Under the pieces are notes generated by a model. The model did no database searches. It was not told the origin of the DNA and saw only the letters and a program-made list of their open reading frames with translations. Shown one piece after another: positions 1 through 11,221 of a stretch of 64,000 bases of DNA (positions within the stretch are counted from its first letter, which is position 1; each line of letters starts with the position of its first letter). Origin of the DNA: Rallus limicola. Lineage: Eukaryota > Chordata > Aves > Gruiformes > Rallidae. The stretch covers positions 12,715,287 to 12,779,286 of the forward strand of contig JAKCOZ010000015.1 in assembly GCA_022605955.1 (NCBI GenBank). Direction: 5' to 3'. Both the position numbers and the translations under genes were made by a program.

Positions 1-1893
1 GCAAGATGAGGTAAGAGAGGTTGGGATGAGAGGGAGATGGAAGGTATTTGCTTGTGTTGTCAGACAAGGCCTCTCGCAAAGGACATTCACATGAAAGCTC
101 ATGTAGTTACAGGCTTCAAAAACCTCATGTATTAATGGAGCAGTCTTTTTGTCAATTTCCATCAACCCAGGTTTTTATGTGGAGTTGGTAACAAAATTCG
201 GGAGAGTTGATTTGTCTTCTCATGTCATGTTGAGATATGGACGTGTGGTTTGAGATTTATGGCCCAGCACCTTTTCAGGCTTGTGTGATCTCTGAGGCTT
301 AACCTGCCTGCTGGCTTTACTGGTACAGCTGTTCATCAGCATCAACTTACTAGATGCTCAGATACTACAGTAACAAAACCCAGTAATTTTATTAGAAATA
401 ACAGAAAATGCCAAAGGTCAGATGTTTACAAACTTCTGCAAAGCACCACCCTTCAGAATATAACAAGAACTACAGCAAAAGGCCTGACTAACGACCCTCA
501 GTAATATGCTGAATATTTGAGAGTTACCACTATCTTTAGTATCTGGTTCTATCCCAGCTAGAACCTACAGTCCACCAGAATGCAGTGGAAATGAGTGGCG
601 AGTTGTGCAAGGGCAGGATGACAGCTTTTAGTAGTCTGGGCAGACTTGTTTAACCTAAAAAAACATCAGTAACTGTAAAGAAATCAAGTGACAACAGTAA
701 CAGACAATGGAAAAGGGAATTTTATTACAGGGAAGAGGGAGATCTAATGAAACAGTTTTCAAATGCTGTTTGTTTTATATGGACTAATGAGGCAGGGAAA
801 GCAGTTAAAAGGATTCAAATCCCTCCACCACACTCAGTGAAGCTATGGATTCCCCTGCATCCAAATTCTCTCCTACCAAATAGGGAAGACTACATTGTTT
901 CTAGAATGAAAAAAAAAAAAAAAAAGTGGGAAAAACACTAATAACAGGTGAGGCTGTCTTTGTATGCAAGAGAGGAAGAAAATAGAACAATTGGGATAAC
1001 AGTTTGCAAGTCACTTTAAAGATTTAGGTGTGGATACTTAATGCACCACATCATTAACTGTTCTGTGTGTCACCCCCCTTTGAAAACAGTGCACTGTTCA
1101 AAAGCTCCCTCTCACCCAGAGAGGGCTGTTCTAAACTTGAGTGTTTCTTATATCGCCAATGATTATAAACAATGGAAGGAGCAAATGTTCAAAGTAGATG
1201 CCACCTATATGCAGTCCAGTTTTACCAGGAGCTAAAGTCACCCCCATGACCCATAGTAAGTGGGCAAGCAAAATACTTCCAAATCAACCATAATCTTGAA
1301 TTTAACACAGTTGACTCTACAGAAAGCCTGTTCACTGACAACTGAAGAACATCTTTTCAGAAGGCAGTAGCTACATGTGTATTATTCATGCCACTTACTT
1401 AAAAAACTGGGCACAGTAATGGTCCAAAACCATTTCTGAATGTACTTGAAAAATTCTGTCTCATGACAATGGGTACAGTAAAGCTTAATTGGCTGAAACT
1501 GTTTCCTCAGGTTCTGCATTTGGTTCTGAATTAAACAGGATTCAGTTTGTAGAGAGTCTTACCACATGAATTTAATTTCTTTATATTTTTAACAAAATAA
1601 TTCTTAATCCTTTAAAAACACCTATAAAAAGGTATGTGATAATGCAATTTTCAAAATCCCTTGTCTTAAATATCTTTTTCCCATTAGCATATAAAAAAAG
1701 GGAAGGGAAAAGAGGTCATGCAAGTATTCTGAACAGTGTGACACAGAACTGGTTCAGTAGAACCATCAAACGTGAACTTTTCGGTAATTGTTATGACTTT
1801 CTTAGTGGCATATAAGCCAAAGGTGTACGTTCCCTGTCAGTACATTAAATTTGTTGTTTGAAAACCCCCAAAAAGCACCATGTGAGAGATGAT
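1..1893 (-). other. Probable PDE12 3' UTR and downstream flank
   Basis: No convincing coding sequence. AATAAA poly(A) signals on the minus strand are at 721-726 and 388-393 (tttatt on the plus strand), so the PDE12 3' UTR could end near 700 or near 370. A run of 17 A lies at 909-925. By human synteny, as I recall it, the next gene to the left would be ARF4, convergent with PDE12; nothing I can read here proves ARF4 sequence. Confidence 0.4.
909..925. repeat. A17 homopolymer
   Basis: Uninterrupted run of 17 A on the plus strand, inside the likely PDE12 3' UTR. It could be a simple expansion; I see no retroposed body next to it. Confidence 0.9.
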
Positions 1894-2336
1894 CTATTTC
1901 CACTTCAAGTCACATATTAGTGCTATATGATCAGAAGGATGTGAAACACTTGGCAAAGCCTGATGGGTTGTTACTTCTTCGTGACTTGGCAATGGAATGA
2001 CCTGTTCAACTTCTAGAGCGTTTCTGTCAATGAAAATGTAGTCCAGACATCCATGAAACCCACCAACATAGTTTGTATATGCAGGTTCTCCACAAGCGCT
2101 TAGCAGTTTGAAAGGATGGCTTAGGGGCATATTGCACCTTTCTTCTTCTCCATTAGAGACCCAGTCTTCATGATCTTCAGCAATGTTACCGCTGTTAATA
2201 AAGCTGTAAGTTCCAGAGGATGGGGTACTATTGAAATCTCCACAGAATATGATGGGTATGCTGGGATACAAATCACATGCTACGTGCCTGATGTGGGACA
2301 AGGCTACAGCGATTTGGACGAGACGGATGTTCCCAC
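1894..2336 (-). CDS. PDE12: PDE12 exon 3 (C-terminal catalytic half, stop codon)
   Basis: Begins after the minus-strand acceptor ...ttttcag, completes the split Gly codon, and runs GGNIRLVQIAVALSHIRHVA to the terminal CDLKWK and TAG at 1894-1896. It contains GDFNSTPS, the motif GFHGCLDYIFID, and the catalytic SDH. The reading frame is intact, with no frameshift. Confidence 0.96.
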
Positions 2337-5052
2337 CTGAAAACACAAAGCCATGTTACTTCAAATACTTCACAGCAGCTCTGGAGGAATCTTGCAAGTC
2401 TCTTTTTTAAGTGTATATCATATATAGTTCTGAAGCAGTCACCTCATTTTTTGTTTTCTGTGCACTGGATTTTAGAATAGTTTTCATAAAGAAAGAAGCC
2501 TTTCAAGTGTGTGACAGTGTTTTAATTTAAACTCTCACATACAAGGATGCTGAACCCTAAACTCCCATATTACAGAAGCTTTCTGGTTTGTAGTAACCAT
2601 AACAACTGTAAGGCACAGAACTAAAAGAAAACAAAATTAAAAGAGGATAATCTCTTATATAAACTTCTGTGGCCCAATTTGGTTGTCCTTTTGGTGATGC
2701 CCCAATGTAACTCCTTCAGGTACTGCAGGACAGTGAAGCCACTAGCAGTCACAAAGTTTGCTGCATTTTTACAGTCTACTCTGTGGGTGAACTGTGTGTA
2801 ACATGCCTTTGCCTTGCTTTCAGCTGTCTTTTACTGACTCCCAATCAGACTAGAACAATCTTACTCTAAGGAAAATAAATCAACAGGCCTAGCAGCCTGG
2901 CTTGATTCATCTAGATAGGAAGCAAGGTAGGAAACTCAGTTCCAGAAGAAAAGGTTAGAGCTGCAAAATAATTGGAGGAAATCTATTCTTCCTAGGAAGG
3001 GTAAAAATCTTTACAAACCCAGTTATCATATATACATACAGAAACATAACAAAGTTACCTTTTGGGTGCCAGTACAGGTGGGTATTAGCTACACAAATCT
3101 TCCTGGAAGGATGAGTTGTAGACTGAAGAACCGAAACCTTCAAGAGAAAAAGCAGTTTTTGCAAAGTCTTAAAGAGAAAGGTTATATATTTTTTAAAAAA
3201 TGCAATAGTTCACTTATGCCTTTACGACAATCCAAAGAATCTGATGCTTAAACTGAAGGACAGAACAGCTCCTAAGTTGAGCATTTATCTTCTATATAAG
3301 GTCTGAGTTCTATCCACTGTATTACCAATACTACCACTACATCCAGTTATTTGACAGATGTTTTGTCCATAAACGTCTGGTTTGCTTTATCTCATTTACA
3401 ACTGATTTACAAGATTTAAGCCTTATCAAATATATATTCTGACATACAACAGTAAGTAATGAAAGACTAGGCAGCCAATACCAGGACTCAACACCAGGCC
3501 CAGATTCTCAACGGGTATGTTCACCTTAAACCAGAGTTATTTTACCTTTATTACCAAATTTTTGGTATTCCGCATATACAGCTCAGTAAAGTCTCAATGC
3601 TTTGTTCTTGTTCCAAAGCCGCTCTTCTACTCTGCTCACTAACCTAGCTGACAGAGAACACACCACTGTTCTGTCTCAGACTGTTAATCCTTTCCCTCTC
3701 TTCTGTGGTTTGATACTCAACAAAACTGGCGTGGCTACACTTGCCTGGAGACAGTGGGAAGAGAAAAGAAGAAAAATGCACAGGAAAGCTGGTACCTGCA
3801 GCACAGATGACCTCTGCAGCACCTTCTCCTGCACCAAGGGGTACTTGGCCAGTTTATCACGCAGCTCCTTGTGCAGTGGATCCGAAAGCAGGGCTTCGCT
3901 GAAGGTTATGTCGTGCTGGGTAAGGAGGCTGAACTTGTCTCTGCGGTAGAAAGTGGCCAGGCCTTCGTGCTGCTTCTCCTTGATCCTGAAGAGTCCTTCG
4001 AGGCCGAAAGCATCTAAGGCGGGAACCAAACTCTCCACGAAGACCGACTTATCCACTTCTTGCAAGCAGATGAGGTCGGCGCTGTAGCCGGCCAGCTCCT
4101 TCTTGAGCAGGTTCTGCCGGTAGTCGAGCTCCAGGGCGTACGGGGCGCAGTAGGGGTAGAGCACGGTGCGGGAGAACTCCGTCTGGGCGTAGGTGTCGGC
4201 CAGGATGTTGTAGGAGACGGCACGAACGGAGCCCTCGCCGCAAACCTTCTTGGTGTAGAGGTGCCGGGAGTCGAAGGTGCAGGCGCCGGGGCCGGCCTCA
4301 ACGGGGCCGCTGCTCTCCACCTCGCGGGGCAGCCCGTAGCGCTGCGCGCTGTCCCCGGGCGTGCAGCGCAGCTTCAGGCGCAGCCCCACCAGCGCGTTGG
4401 ACGGCGTGAAGACGCGCTCGGCGGCCGCCTCCACCCAGACCGGCCCGTCGCCCGCCGCCGCCGCCTCCTCTCCGCCGGCGCCGGGCCGCTGCTCCCGGTA
4501 CCAGCGGAAGAGGCAGTGCTGCGGGGCGGCGAACTCGGCACTCACCTTGGGGCACACGGGGAAGCCGGCCATGAGCGAGCGCGGCAGCTGGAGCTCGGTG
4601 AGGGTCGGCGCGTTGCGCTCCACGCGGTACCGCGCCTCTCCGATCTGCAGCACGGCGCCGTCCTGCCAGGCCGCCGCGTTGGGCACCTCCTCAGCTACCG
4701 CCTCCCCGTCGCGGGAGAAGAGCCGCACGGCCGGCGGCGCCTCCGCGGATTCCCCCGCCGGGCCGTCCTCCGCCCGCGCCTTCTTGCTCTTCTTCGCCGC
4801 CTTGGTGCGGCCCTTGGCGGCGTTGGTGGCGATGCGGGCCAGCGCCCGGCCCAGCGGCTCCGCCTGGTCCCGCTGCATGTGCCTGGCGCTGCCGTCGGGC
4901 AGCACGAACCGCAGGCTTAGCTTGGGCTCGGACGGCACGCACCGCACCACGGCCCGCTCCATGGCGCCGCGGCCGGCGGGCGGGCAGCCGCCGCCGAAAG
5001 CGGCGGGCGAGCCGCGGAGCCTGCGGAGGGCGGAGCACAGCCTGCGCCACAT
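1894..5052 (-). CDS. PDE12: 2',5'-phosphodiesterase 12 (PDE12), three coding exons, complete CDS
   Basis: CDS is complement of 3796-5052, 3059-3137 and 1894-2336. Lengths 1257, 79 and 443 nt give 592 codons plus TAG; the human protein as I recall it has 609. Known role of the family: EEP-fold exoribonuclease that degrades 2'-5' oligoadenylate and trims poly(A), mainly in the mitochondrial matrix. Visible in sequence: an Arg-rich leader (MWRRLCSALRRLRGSP) like a mitochondrial presequence; SYNILADTYAQTEFSR at the start of the catalytic domain; LICLQEVDK with metal-binding Glu near residue 332; NTHLYWHPKG near 437-446; GDFNSTPS with Asp479 and Asn481; and terminal SDHIALICDLKWK with catalytic His582. 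All key residues are present. It is divergent from DNAH12, an arrangement I recall in mammals too. The identity is very secure. Confidence 0.97.
2337..3058 (-). other. PDE12: PDE12 intron 2
   Basis: Single intron with donor gtaact and acceptor ttttcag on the minus strand. I see no repeat or RNA gene in it. Confidence 0.85.
3059..3137 (-). CDS. PDE12: PDE12 exon 2
   Basis: A 79-nt exon between acceptor ...ttgaag and donor gtaact on the minus strand. It reads VSVLQSTTHPSRKICVANTH followed by LYWHPK, with a split Gly codon at its end (phase 1). It supplies the NTH motif of the EEP active site. Removing the intron at 3138-3795 joins VLQ to VSVLQ in frame. Confidence 0.95.
3796..5052 (-). CDS. 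PDE12: PDE12 exon 1 (leader, N-terminal region, start of catalytic domain)
   Basis: Coding exon of 419 codons, phase 0 at its end (...QRSSVLQ). The donor reads CAG|gtacca on the minus strand. It holds the mitochondrial leader, the conserved stretch starting MERAVVRCVPSEPKLSL, a Lys-rich patch (KKSKKAR), the region from LPRSLMAGFPVCPK to LRCTPGDSAQRYG, and the first half of the EEP domain. It is extremely GC-rich and lies within a CpG island, so long spurious frames occur on both strands. The first ATG (5050-5052) has weak context, T at -3 and T at +4. A second in-frame ATG at residue 31 (4960-4962) sits in the strong context gccATGg. Confidence 0.95.
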
Positions 5053-5420
5053 GGAGCCGGCGCCGCCGCCCGCGCGCTTCCGAGAGGCGCGACCGGAAAC
5101 GACGCGCCGCGCGCGGCCTCACTAGAGGGTGGGGCGGTACTCCCAAACGCCGCTCGCGCCCGGGGGCGGGGAGCTGCGCAAGGGCGCGCCGCGTGGCGGC
5201 GGGTGGGAGCAGGAGCGCGAGCGCCTCGCCGTGACTGAAGCACCGCCCCCGCCGCAGGCGTCCCGCCTCTCGCGCGTGCTGGCCCCGCCTGGCAGCGATT
5301 AGCTCGCCCGTACGGTGTGAGCGAGACCGGCAGGAGAAGTAGTGGGGCTTGTTCCCTCAGTCCCCATACCTCCTCTCAGGAGAGCTCTCGCGGCCGCCTG
5401 GCAAGCGGCTGTCTGAGGGG
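3800..5420. promoter_or_regulatory. CpG island over PDE12 exon 1 and promoter
   Basis: Very dense CG dinucleotides run from the end of PDE12 exon 1 past its start codon to about 5.4 kb. Upstream of the ATG there are GC boxes, including GGGGGCGGGG at 5162-5171 and an inverted one (ccgccccc) at 5243-5250. I see no clear TATA box. This is typical of a broad housekeeping promoter. It probably serves PDE12 leftward and could contribute to DNAH12 transcription rightward. Transcription start sites cannot be placed from sequence alone. Confidence 0.7.
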
Positions 5421-6090
5421 AGGCTGCTTTCCCACGTAGGGTGCGGATGGGTGCAAACCGCTTACAATAAATACTGTGATATCTAGGGCTTAGGGCTGTG
5501 TTTGGATGGAAGCTTCAGGTTGGATAGTCCTGGGCTGCTGACGCGTGTTCGGAAGGCGCTCGGGGCTCTCTAAAGCGGCACCTGCCGTTTCTGCAGTCTG
5601 CTCGTAGGGCTCTGCCCAAAGAGGCACAAAACTGGCCTTTTAAGGTCTCTTTGTCTAATGTAGGCAGGCGTGCAGCAAGCCTCTGGAATTAGTTAAAATG
5701 TCCGGTTCTATTTTAACACAACGTAGAAGCTTAGCACGGGCTATCTGATGGTTGAGGCCATTATAACTTCTTAGGCGTTCTTACAGTGACCTGGTCTAAG
5801 AAGGTTTGTATCTGCTTCGTGCAGGCAGCACGCTGGAGCAGAGAGACTTACTGACCTGTTCAGGCTGTATTAAGCCATGTGGCAGACTAGGGAATCTAAG
5901 GTAAGATTTTCACAAGTCTTCAGTAGGTTTTATTGTTTGTTTTTATTAAATCACGGGAGTGTATTATCAGCCTGGGTAGCACAAAGCACAGCAAACACAA
6001 GCAGCCCCTTGCTGTGAATAAATGGGCAGTGTACGAGCATGTCGTTCTGGGCAGGTGGCCCTCGTTAACGTCAGACACAGCTGCCTTGCA
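5421..6090. other. Intergenic spacer between PDE12 and DNAH12
   Basis: Mixed-composition DNA without repeat signatures. The one notable item is a plus-strand ATG at 5877 followed by eight codons and a near-consensus splice donor AAG|gtaaga at 5901, described as a finding. Confidence 0.5.
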
Positions 6091-6560
6091 AGGGAAACGC
6101 CGTCCCTGAAAGCTGAGGCGACCTGGTTAAAGGTGCGGCTGGTAAAGCAGCGGGTGCTGAGCGGGTTTGCGGTCGCTGCCCGCAGGTGCGAGGGGCGCTG
6201 AGCTGATGCGCGGCCTCGGCACCTGAGATGGCGCCCGGGAAGGCGGGCGGCGCCGGGGCTGTGCGCTGGCAGGCCGGTTCTGCGAGAGACGCGCGGAAAA
6301 CTCGCTCTCCCGTCGTCGGAGAGGCTCACGGCGCCTCGCCCCTTCCGCTGACAGCCGCCCTGCCGCCCGCCCTCGGCTCCGTGGCGACCGCGGTGTTGTC
6401 CTGAGCTGCCTCCATACCGCTGTCCTGCTCGGCGCTCCCCGGGAGTGCCGCTCTGGGAGAGGTGAGGGCAGTGCGGGCGGCGGGGGGCGGTCGTAGGAGT
6501 TGATGTTGCGATGTCCTCCTCATCGATGGGGCTGTGTCCCGGGCTGTGCTGGGCTGAGGG
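6090..6560 (+). promoter_or_regulatory. Second CpG-rich peak, candidate DNAH12 promoter
   Basis: An isolated GC- and CpG-rich segment flanked by AT-rich DNA, about 1.9 kb upstream of the first DNAH12 coding exon. It contains a good plus-strand splice donor, GAGAG|gtgagg, at 6462, compatible with a non-coding first exon of DNAH12. The shape and position suggest a promoter; this is inference. I found no unambiguous RFX X-box. Confidence 0.4.
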
Positions 6561-8423
6561 GAAGCCAGGGGAACCTAGTAGCGTCTTGGCTCTTTAGCTG
6601 AGTTTTGTTTCTTTAGATGCCCGCACCCCACCCATTTTAATTAATTTCTAGGACATACCGCTAACTACGGAGGTAGCTTTGGCTTTCTACTCCCCTCTAC
6701 AAACCTATTGAAGTGCATATTTGTGCAGAGCGTTTCCAGGGGTACCCCTACCATGCATCTTCCGTCACACAGCAAGGATTTTTTTTTTTCTTTCTCTCTT
6801 TTTCTGTCTTTATAGGCAGAAAACGTATCAGACTTTTGTTGCCAAGTGTCATTAAATGTGGTTACTTACTAAGCTGCTCCACATCTGCATCCCACCCCTA
6901 AAACAGACTTCCTATTTCAAACCCATACCTGTCTCCACTTTCCTGTTGCACAGCCCAACTACCCACAACTGTGGTCACAACCAAAACTCCCCTCTGCTTT
7001 GCTTGAATTTCATGACCACCTTACCAAATTACATTCTTTTACATTCACAAGCCAGGGTTTAGCCACATCCCCTCAGCCCCATTAAAACCTTGCTTGCCTC
7101 TTGTGTCTGTTAACTCTTGCCACGTTTTCTCAGCTTAATCTTGTTTCTGGAGATGCACACCTTGGCATACTCTAAGTGAATATTGTTTGGAGAGCCCAGA
7201 GTTGCTACTGTAAAAGAGCAAAATACTGACAACTACTTGCTATTTAGATGCACATGTTCCTGTAGCATAGATAAATGTTTCCAGACAGGCAGTTGAAATA
7301 AAATTGTGCTCTCCTCTGCGATATGTAAATACATAAACCACTATCATTAGGGTCTATTGATGGAACATATGTTTATGCATAAGACAGAGTTCTCAAGCAG
7401 CCTGTTAGGGTCACCACAAGACTTTCAACATCACAAAATCATTTCTGAATAGTCATCAATTTTATACTCCTTTTTACAATATGGCAATGCAGTTTAACAT
7501 TTCCCTATATGAAACAGAACTTTTAATGATGACTTTGCATGTAAGTTTAATTCTTTTTTTCCTTGAGGACCATAAAAAGGAGAATGGGGTCCTATTTTAT
7601 ATAAATGCTTTCTTGGACTTTTTTCCTGCTCTTTTTCTGTCTCTCTTTAACAGTGATAAAGATTATCTAAAGAAGAACTTTCTCATAATTTCGCTTGTGT
7701 TTGTCATTAAGACTATGCTGTTGTCATTATGCTTTTGATTCTTTTCCTTTAAAGATGGTCTATCTTCAGCAGAATTCTAGGATCTTGTGTTAAAGATTTG
7801 CCACAGCTTTATGTTTACAGTAACACCAAACATCAAGGATGCTTTGAGGCATTTTTTTTTTTTCACCAGAACTTCAGAGGACACCCTTGCCTGAATTTGT
7901 TCCATGTTCCCTAGCATGGGTGTACTTAACCAGGCAGTAGCTTGGTTTTAGTGACCAGATAAGAAAGGTGTATGTAGTCACCCACTGAAGCCACAGAAAC
8001 AGCAACACTGTCACAGGCACCATCAGAACAGGGAATGTGTGGGGCCAATCATGTGTAGTCTGCCAGAGGGTTTAATAGCTGGTTTTCTGGTGTCTTCTGT
8101 GCTCTGTACAGCTGTCAGATTAGCACTTAAACAGATTTGTCATAGAATTTTACTTTTAAGCAATGTGCTAATCTTAATAGAACTGTACCATCATTTTTAT
8201 TACTGCAGGCTATATGAAAAGAGTCTTTCTGGAGCGTTGCTATTTTAGCATCTACAGTATTTTTCTATTCTAAAAGCTAGACTTTTACACTGAGATTGTG
8301 GAAATCCCTGAGGCTACCTCATTTTATGCCTTACGTTAATTCAGCTTAATCCACACAACTGTTAAACTGCTATCTGGATGAGATTAATTGTATTCTAGAA
8401 CCTTGTTTTTGTTATGATTTTAG
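6561..8423. other. AT-rich region upstream of the DNAH12 start, no features seen
   Basis: AT-rich DNA with several T runs and short open frames of no recognisable character. If the first DNAH12 exon is non-coding and lies near 6 kb, this is its first intron, ending with the acceptor tttag at 8423. Confidence 0.4.
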
Positions 8424-11221
8424 ATGTCACAGTCAGAGCAAGCACCTTCCAATAAAAAGACTTTGAGAACTTGGTTTCTTCCCACTGTTTTACCTTCATC
8501 AGTCACATCTGATATGTCGCCGTTACAGAATAAACTACTGACACACCGAAGATGCAACGAACAGCAGAAGTTGCTCATTCAGTTACTGTGAGTTTCATGT
8601 AATTCAATAAATATTGAAATTCAAATTAAAGAAACATTGCACATTTGACATCCGAGAAATAACAATGGTGTCTGTTAATTTTAGTGTTTTTTGATGTCAC
8701 TATTGCAGTGCTAAACATTTCACATCCAAAGTCATTAATGATAGAAGAACATTTGATGGAATCTCTGACTTTTTTTTTCTTTACAGAATCCAAAATCTGC
8801 TTGAAGTATGTTTGTTGGAGTGAGTTGTGAGGAGAAAGTGACCTTCATGTTTTGAACATAGTTTATGATAGAATGAAAATAATCCTTTCTTCTTATGAAA
8901 ACCTTTTTCAAAGAGAATCAAAGTCTGGATTACTTGCTTGCTTTTGTGTGAATGATCCAAACATTGGTCTACTTCTAACAAGCTTCTTTGTAACTATCTT
9001 AATGCATTTGCTGCCGAGCTTAGTGATCTGTGTCATTGCCGGGGAGCACAGCTGACAAGATGGTTGGTAAAGGCACACAAAATTGTCTTTCGAGATTTTC
9101 ATTTGCAAAGGAGAAAAAGAATGGAAGAGAACAGGAGAAGGCTGTTTTCATGTAATTTTTGTAGGCCTAATAGAAAATGAAAGGATTTTTTAATTACTAT
9201 CTTTTATTTTTACATAAATTTATTCCTGAAATACCTATATTGTTTTTCAGCAGTTTACTAAAGAATCCCTAGACATGTTGATTATCTTGGCATAAACATG
9301 AGGTTTATGTGGGCTAAGGTTGTGTTGTTTGTTTTATTATGGTGAAATATATAGCAACTTGCATATTCATGTAAAAGATTAAAGGAGTAAGGAAATCTAA
9401 TGGTATTTGATAGGATTAAAAACCAGAGAAAAAATTGTTTCAGCTATCAGAAGAAGAAATAGAAATTAAAGACCTAAATACAGTCTTTTAATTTAACCCA
9501 TTTTGTGTATTGTTACTCATAAAAATTTTATTTTTGTTGTTGTGGGTTTTTTTGTGATTCCATTTGCTGTGCCTAGATCTGGTGATGAAAACCAGTTACT
9601 TAATTCCTGTGTAATTGTTATGCCACTCCAGTAGCTAAATTTTTAAGTGCCCACATACTGCAGGTTGTTTTTTCTGTAAAGATACCTGTATGTGTCCCAG
9701 ATAATTGTCTTCATGGAGCTAGAAGGTGGTAGAAAACTAAGATTCAGAATAGAAGTTTGAGAAGAATGTATCACAAAGAGGAATTTGATTTTTGCTAAAG
9801 ATAAGTGAGGGAGAATTTGCCTTTTTTGCTTCCTCTCTTTTTGTGTTTGTTTTTTTTTTTAACAGTAGAAACAATCTCTTATAGAAAGCAGAATTCTTCT
9901 AGAAAAAGATATATAGAGGTTAAAATAGAGAAACATGTTTCCTTTCTTTTAATAGTTTAAATGCTGATATAATGCAAATCTAATAAACAAGAAGTCTTTT
10001 AAATTTAGGTCTTTGAAAGTAAATCCTGATCTTTCAATGGTACCTGCAGTACCAGAGTGTAGGTTTTAGAATGCAGCCCTTCAGTGTGCTGAAAGTGTCA
10101 ACTATGTTGTAGTGATAAGTTACTGTCCAGCAAGGGGACTGCTAACCAGCTATCTGACAAACACTGAATGTTCTGCTGGAATCTTTTGATTCAGTTACAT
10201 TTTTGTACAAAGTGAATTGTCTTTCAAGTAAGGTCCCATGGTTTGAGTATACACTTAACATTGGCAGTCCACGTGGTAATTTTGAACTCAGTTTTATTGA
10301 GATGAAGCTGAAAGACACTTTGCAACTTATGTGCAGAGTGTATCCCAATTAGACTGTGTAAGGTCATAATGTATGCCAGCATTAACTGTTTAAAGTTCTC
10401 TGGTAGTTTTTAGCAGTTTCTGGCCGCAGGCAGTACAAGAGTTAGTCTTAAACAGCTTTAGGAGTTCTGTCCTGCAGTTTGTTTTCCTTATTTTATTTTT
10501 TTCCCCCTTTTTTTCATAATACAGTTGGACAAGATCTGTTTTGGTTGTCTGGGGAGATGTAAGATATAATCCTTACAGGAGCTCTGGGCAGTTGGATGAG
10601 GTGAATTGAGGCATGCATATATTGGGATTGTGGTCAAGATAAATGTGGCCCTTTATATAAGGAAACACAGTATGAAAAGGCAGCCTTAGGTTTTAGTTAT
10701 TAAAGAGCTGGTAAACATGACAACATAGACCACATTAATTAAAATGATAGCATTATTTTTAACATATTGTTTTAGTTTTTTTTGTACTTCTGACTCTGTG
10801 TTTTACATTAGAATTGATCGAGCTTTAAAAGTCTATCATGCATCCATGGAAGAAAAATATCACAGAGATCCTGTTCCCCCAATCCCGGAGCTCCCTTCCA
10901 CTGTGAGGAAGTATTTCTTTAATATTTTAAAGTATTGCCTGTTTGATTCTTTGTTATTGGGACATTTATGCCTCTTACTACGAGTATTTACTTAAAGATA
11001 CTTGTCTCAATCCTTAGTAGTTCATAGATTTATTTATATGCTTGAGTAATTCCATTGAAATGAATACCTGTATATTTACAGTATAAAGTCTTTGTTTAGG
11101 AACAATATTTGTTAAATTTTGTATTTCTGTTTGGGGGGAAGGGTCGTTTGCATGTTCTTAATACATTAGGATTTTCTGTTCCTTTTTTATACAGATGAAC
11201 AGTGAGCAAAAACAACGAAGA
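8424..11221 (+). CDS. DNAH12: DNAH12 exons 1-3 (extreme N-terminus)
   Basis: Exon 1 is 8424-8587 ([18 protein letters not shown]...), exon 2 is 10812-10902 ([20 protein letters not shown]), and exon 3 is 11195-11221 (MNSEQKQRR). Phases 2, 0, 0 join in frame. The start was chosen because MS... and the following [13 protein letters not shown] match the start of the human protein as I recall it (SKLLKYRRSKEQQ). The segment has no known enzymatic motif and belongs to the tail. Exon 3 is a 27-nt in-frame microexon. Introns 1 (8588-10811) and 2 (10903-11194) contain nothing I recognise. Confidence 0.85.

Noticed and set aside
4060..5125. Plus-strand open frames of 286 and 254 codons opposite PDE12 exon 1
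   Set aside because: They mirror a GC-rich coding exon on the other strand, have low-complexity Arg/Gly/Ala/Pro composition and no domain. PDE12 on the minus strand is certain.
6090..6560. RFX X-box for a ciliary promoter (gttgcgatgtcc near 6500)
   Set aside because: Only one half-site resembles the motif; the second half does not match well enough.
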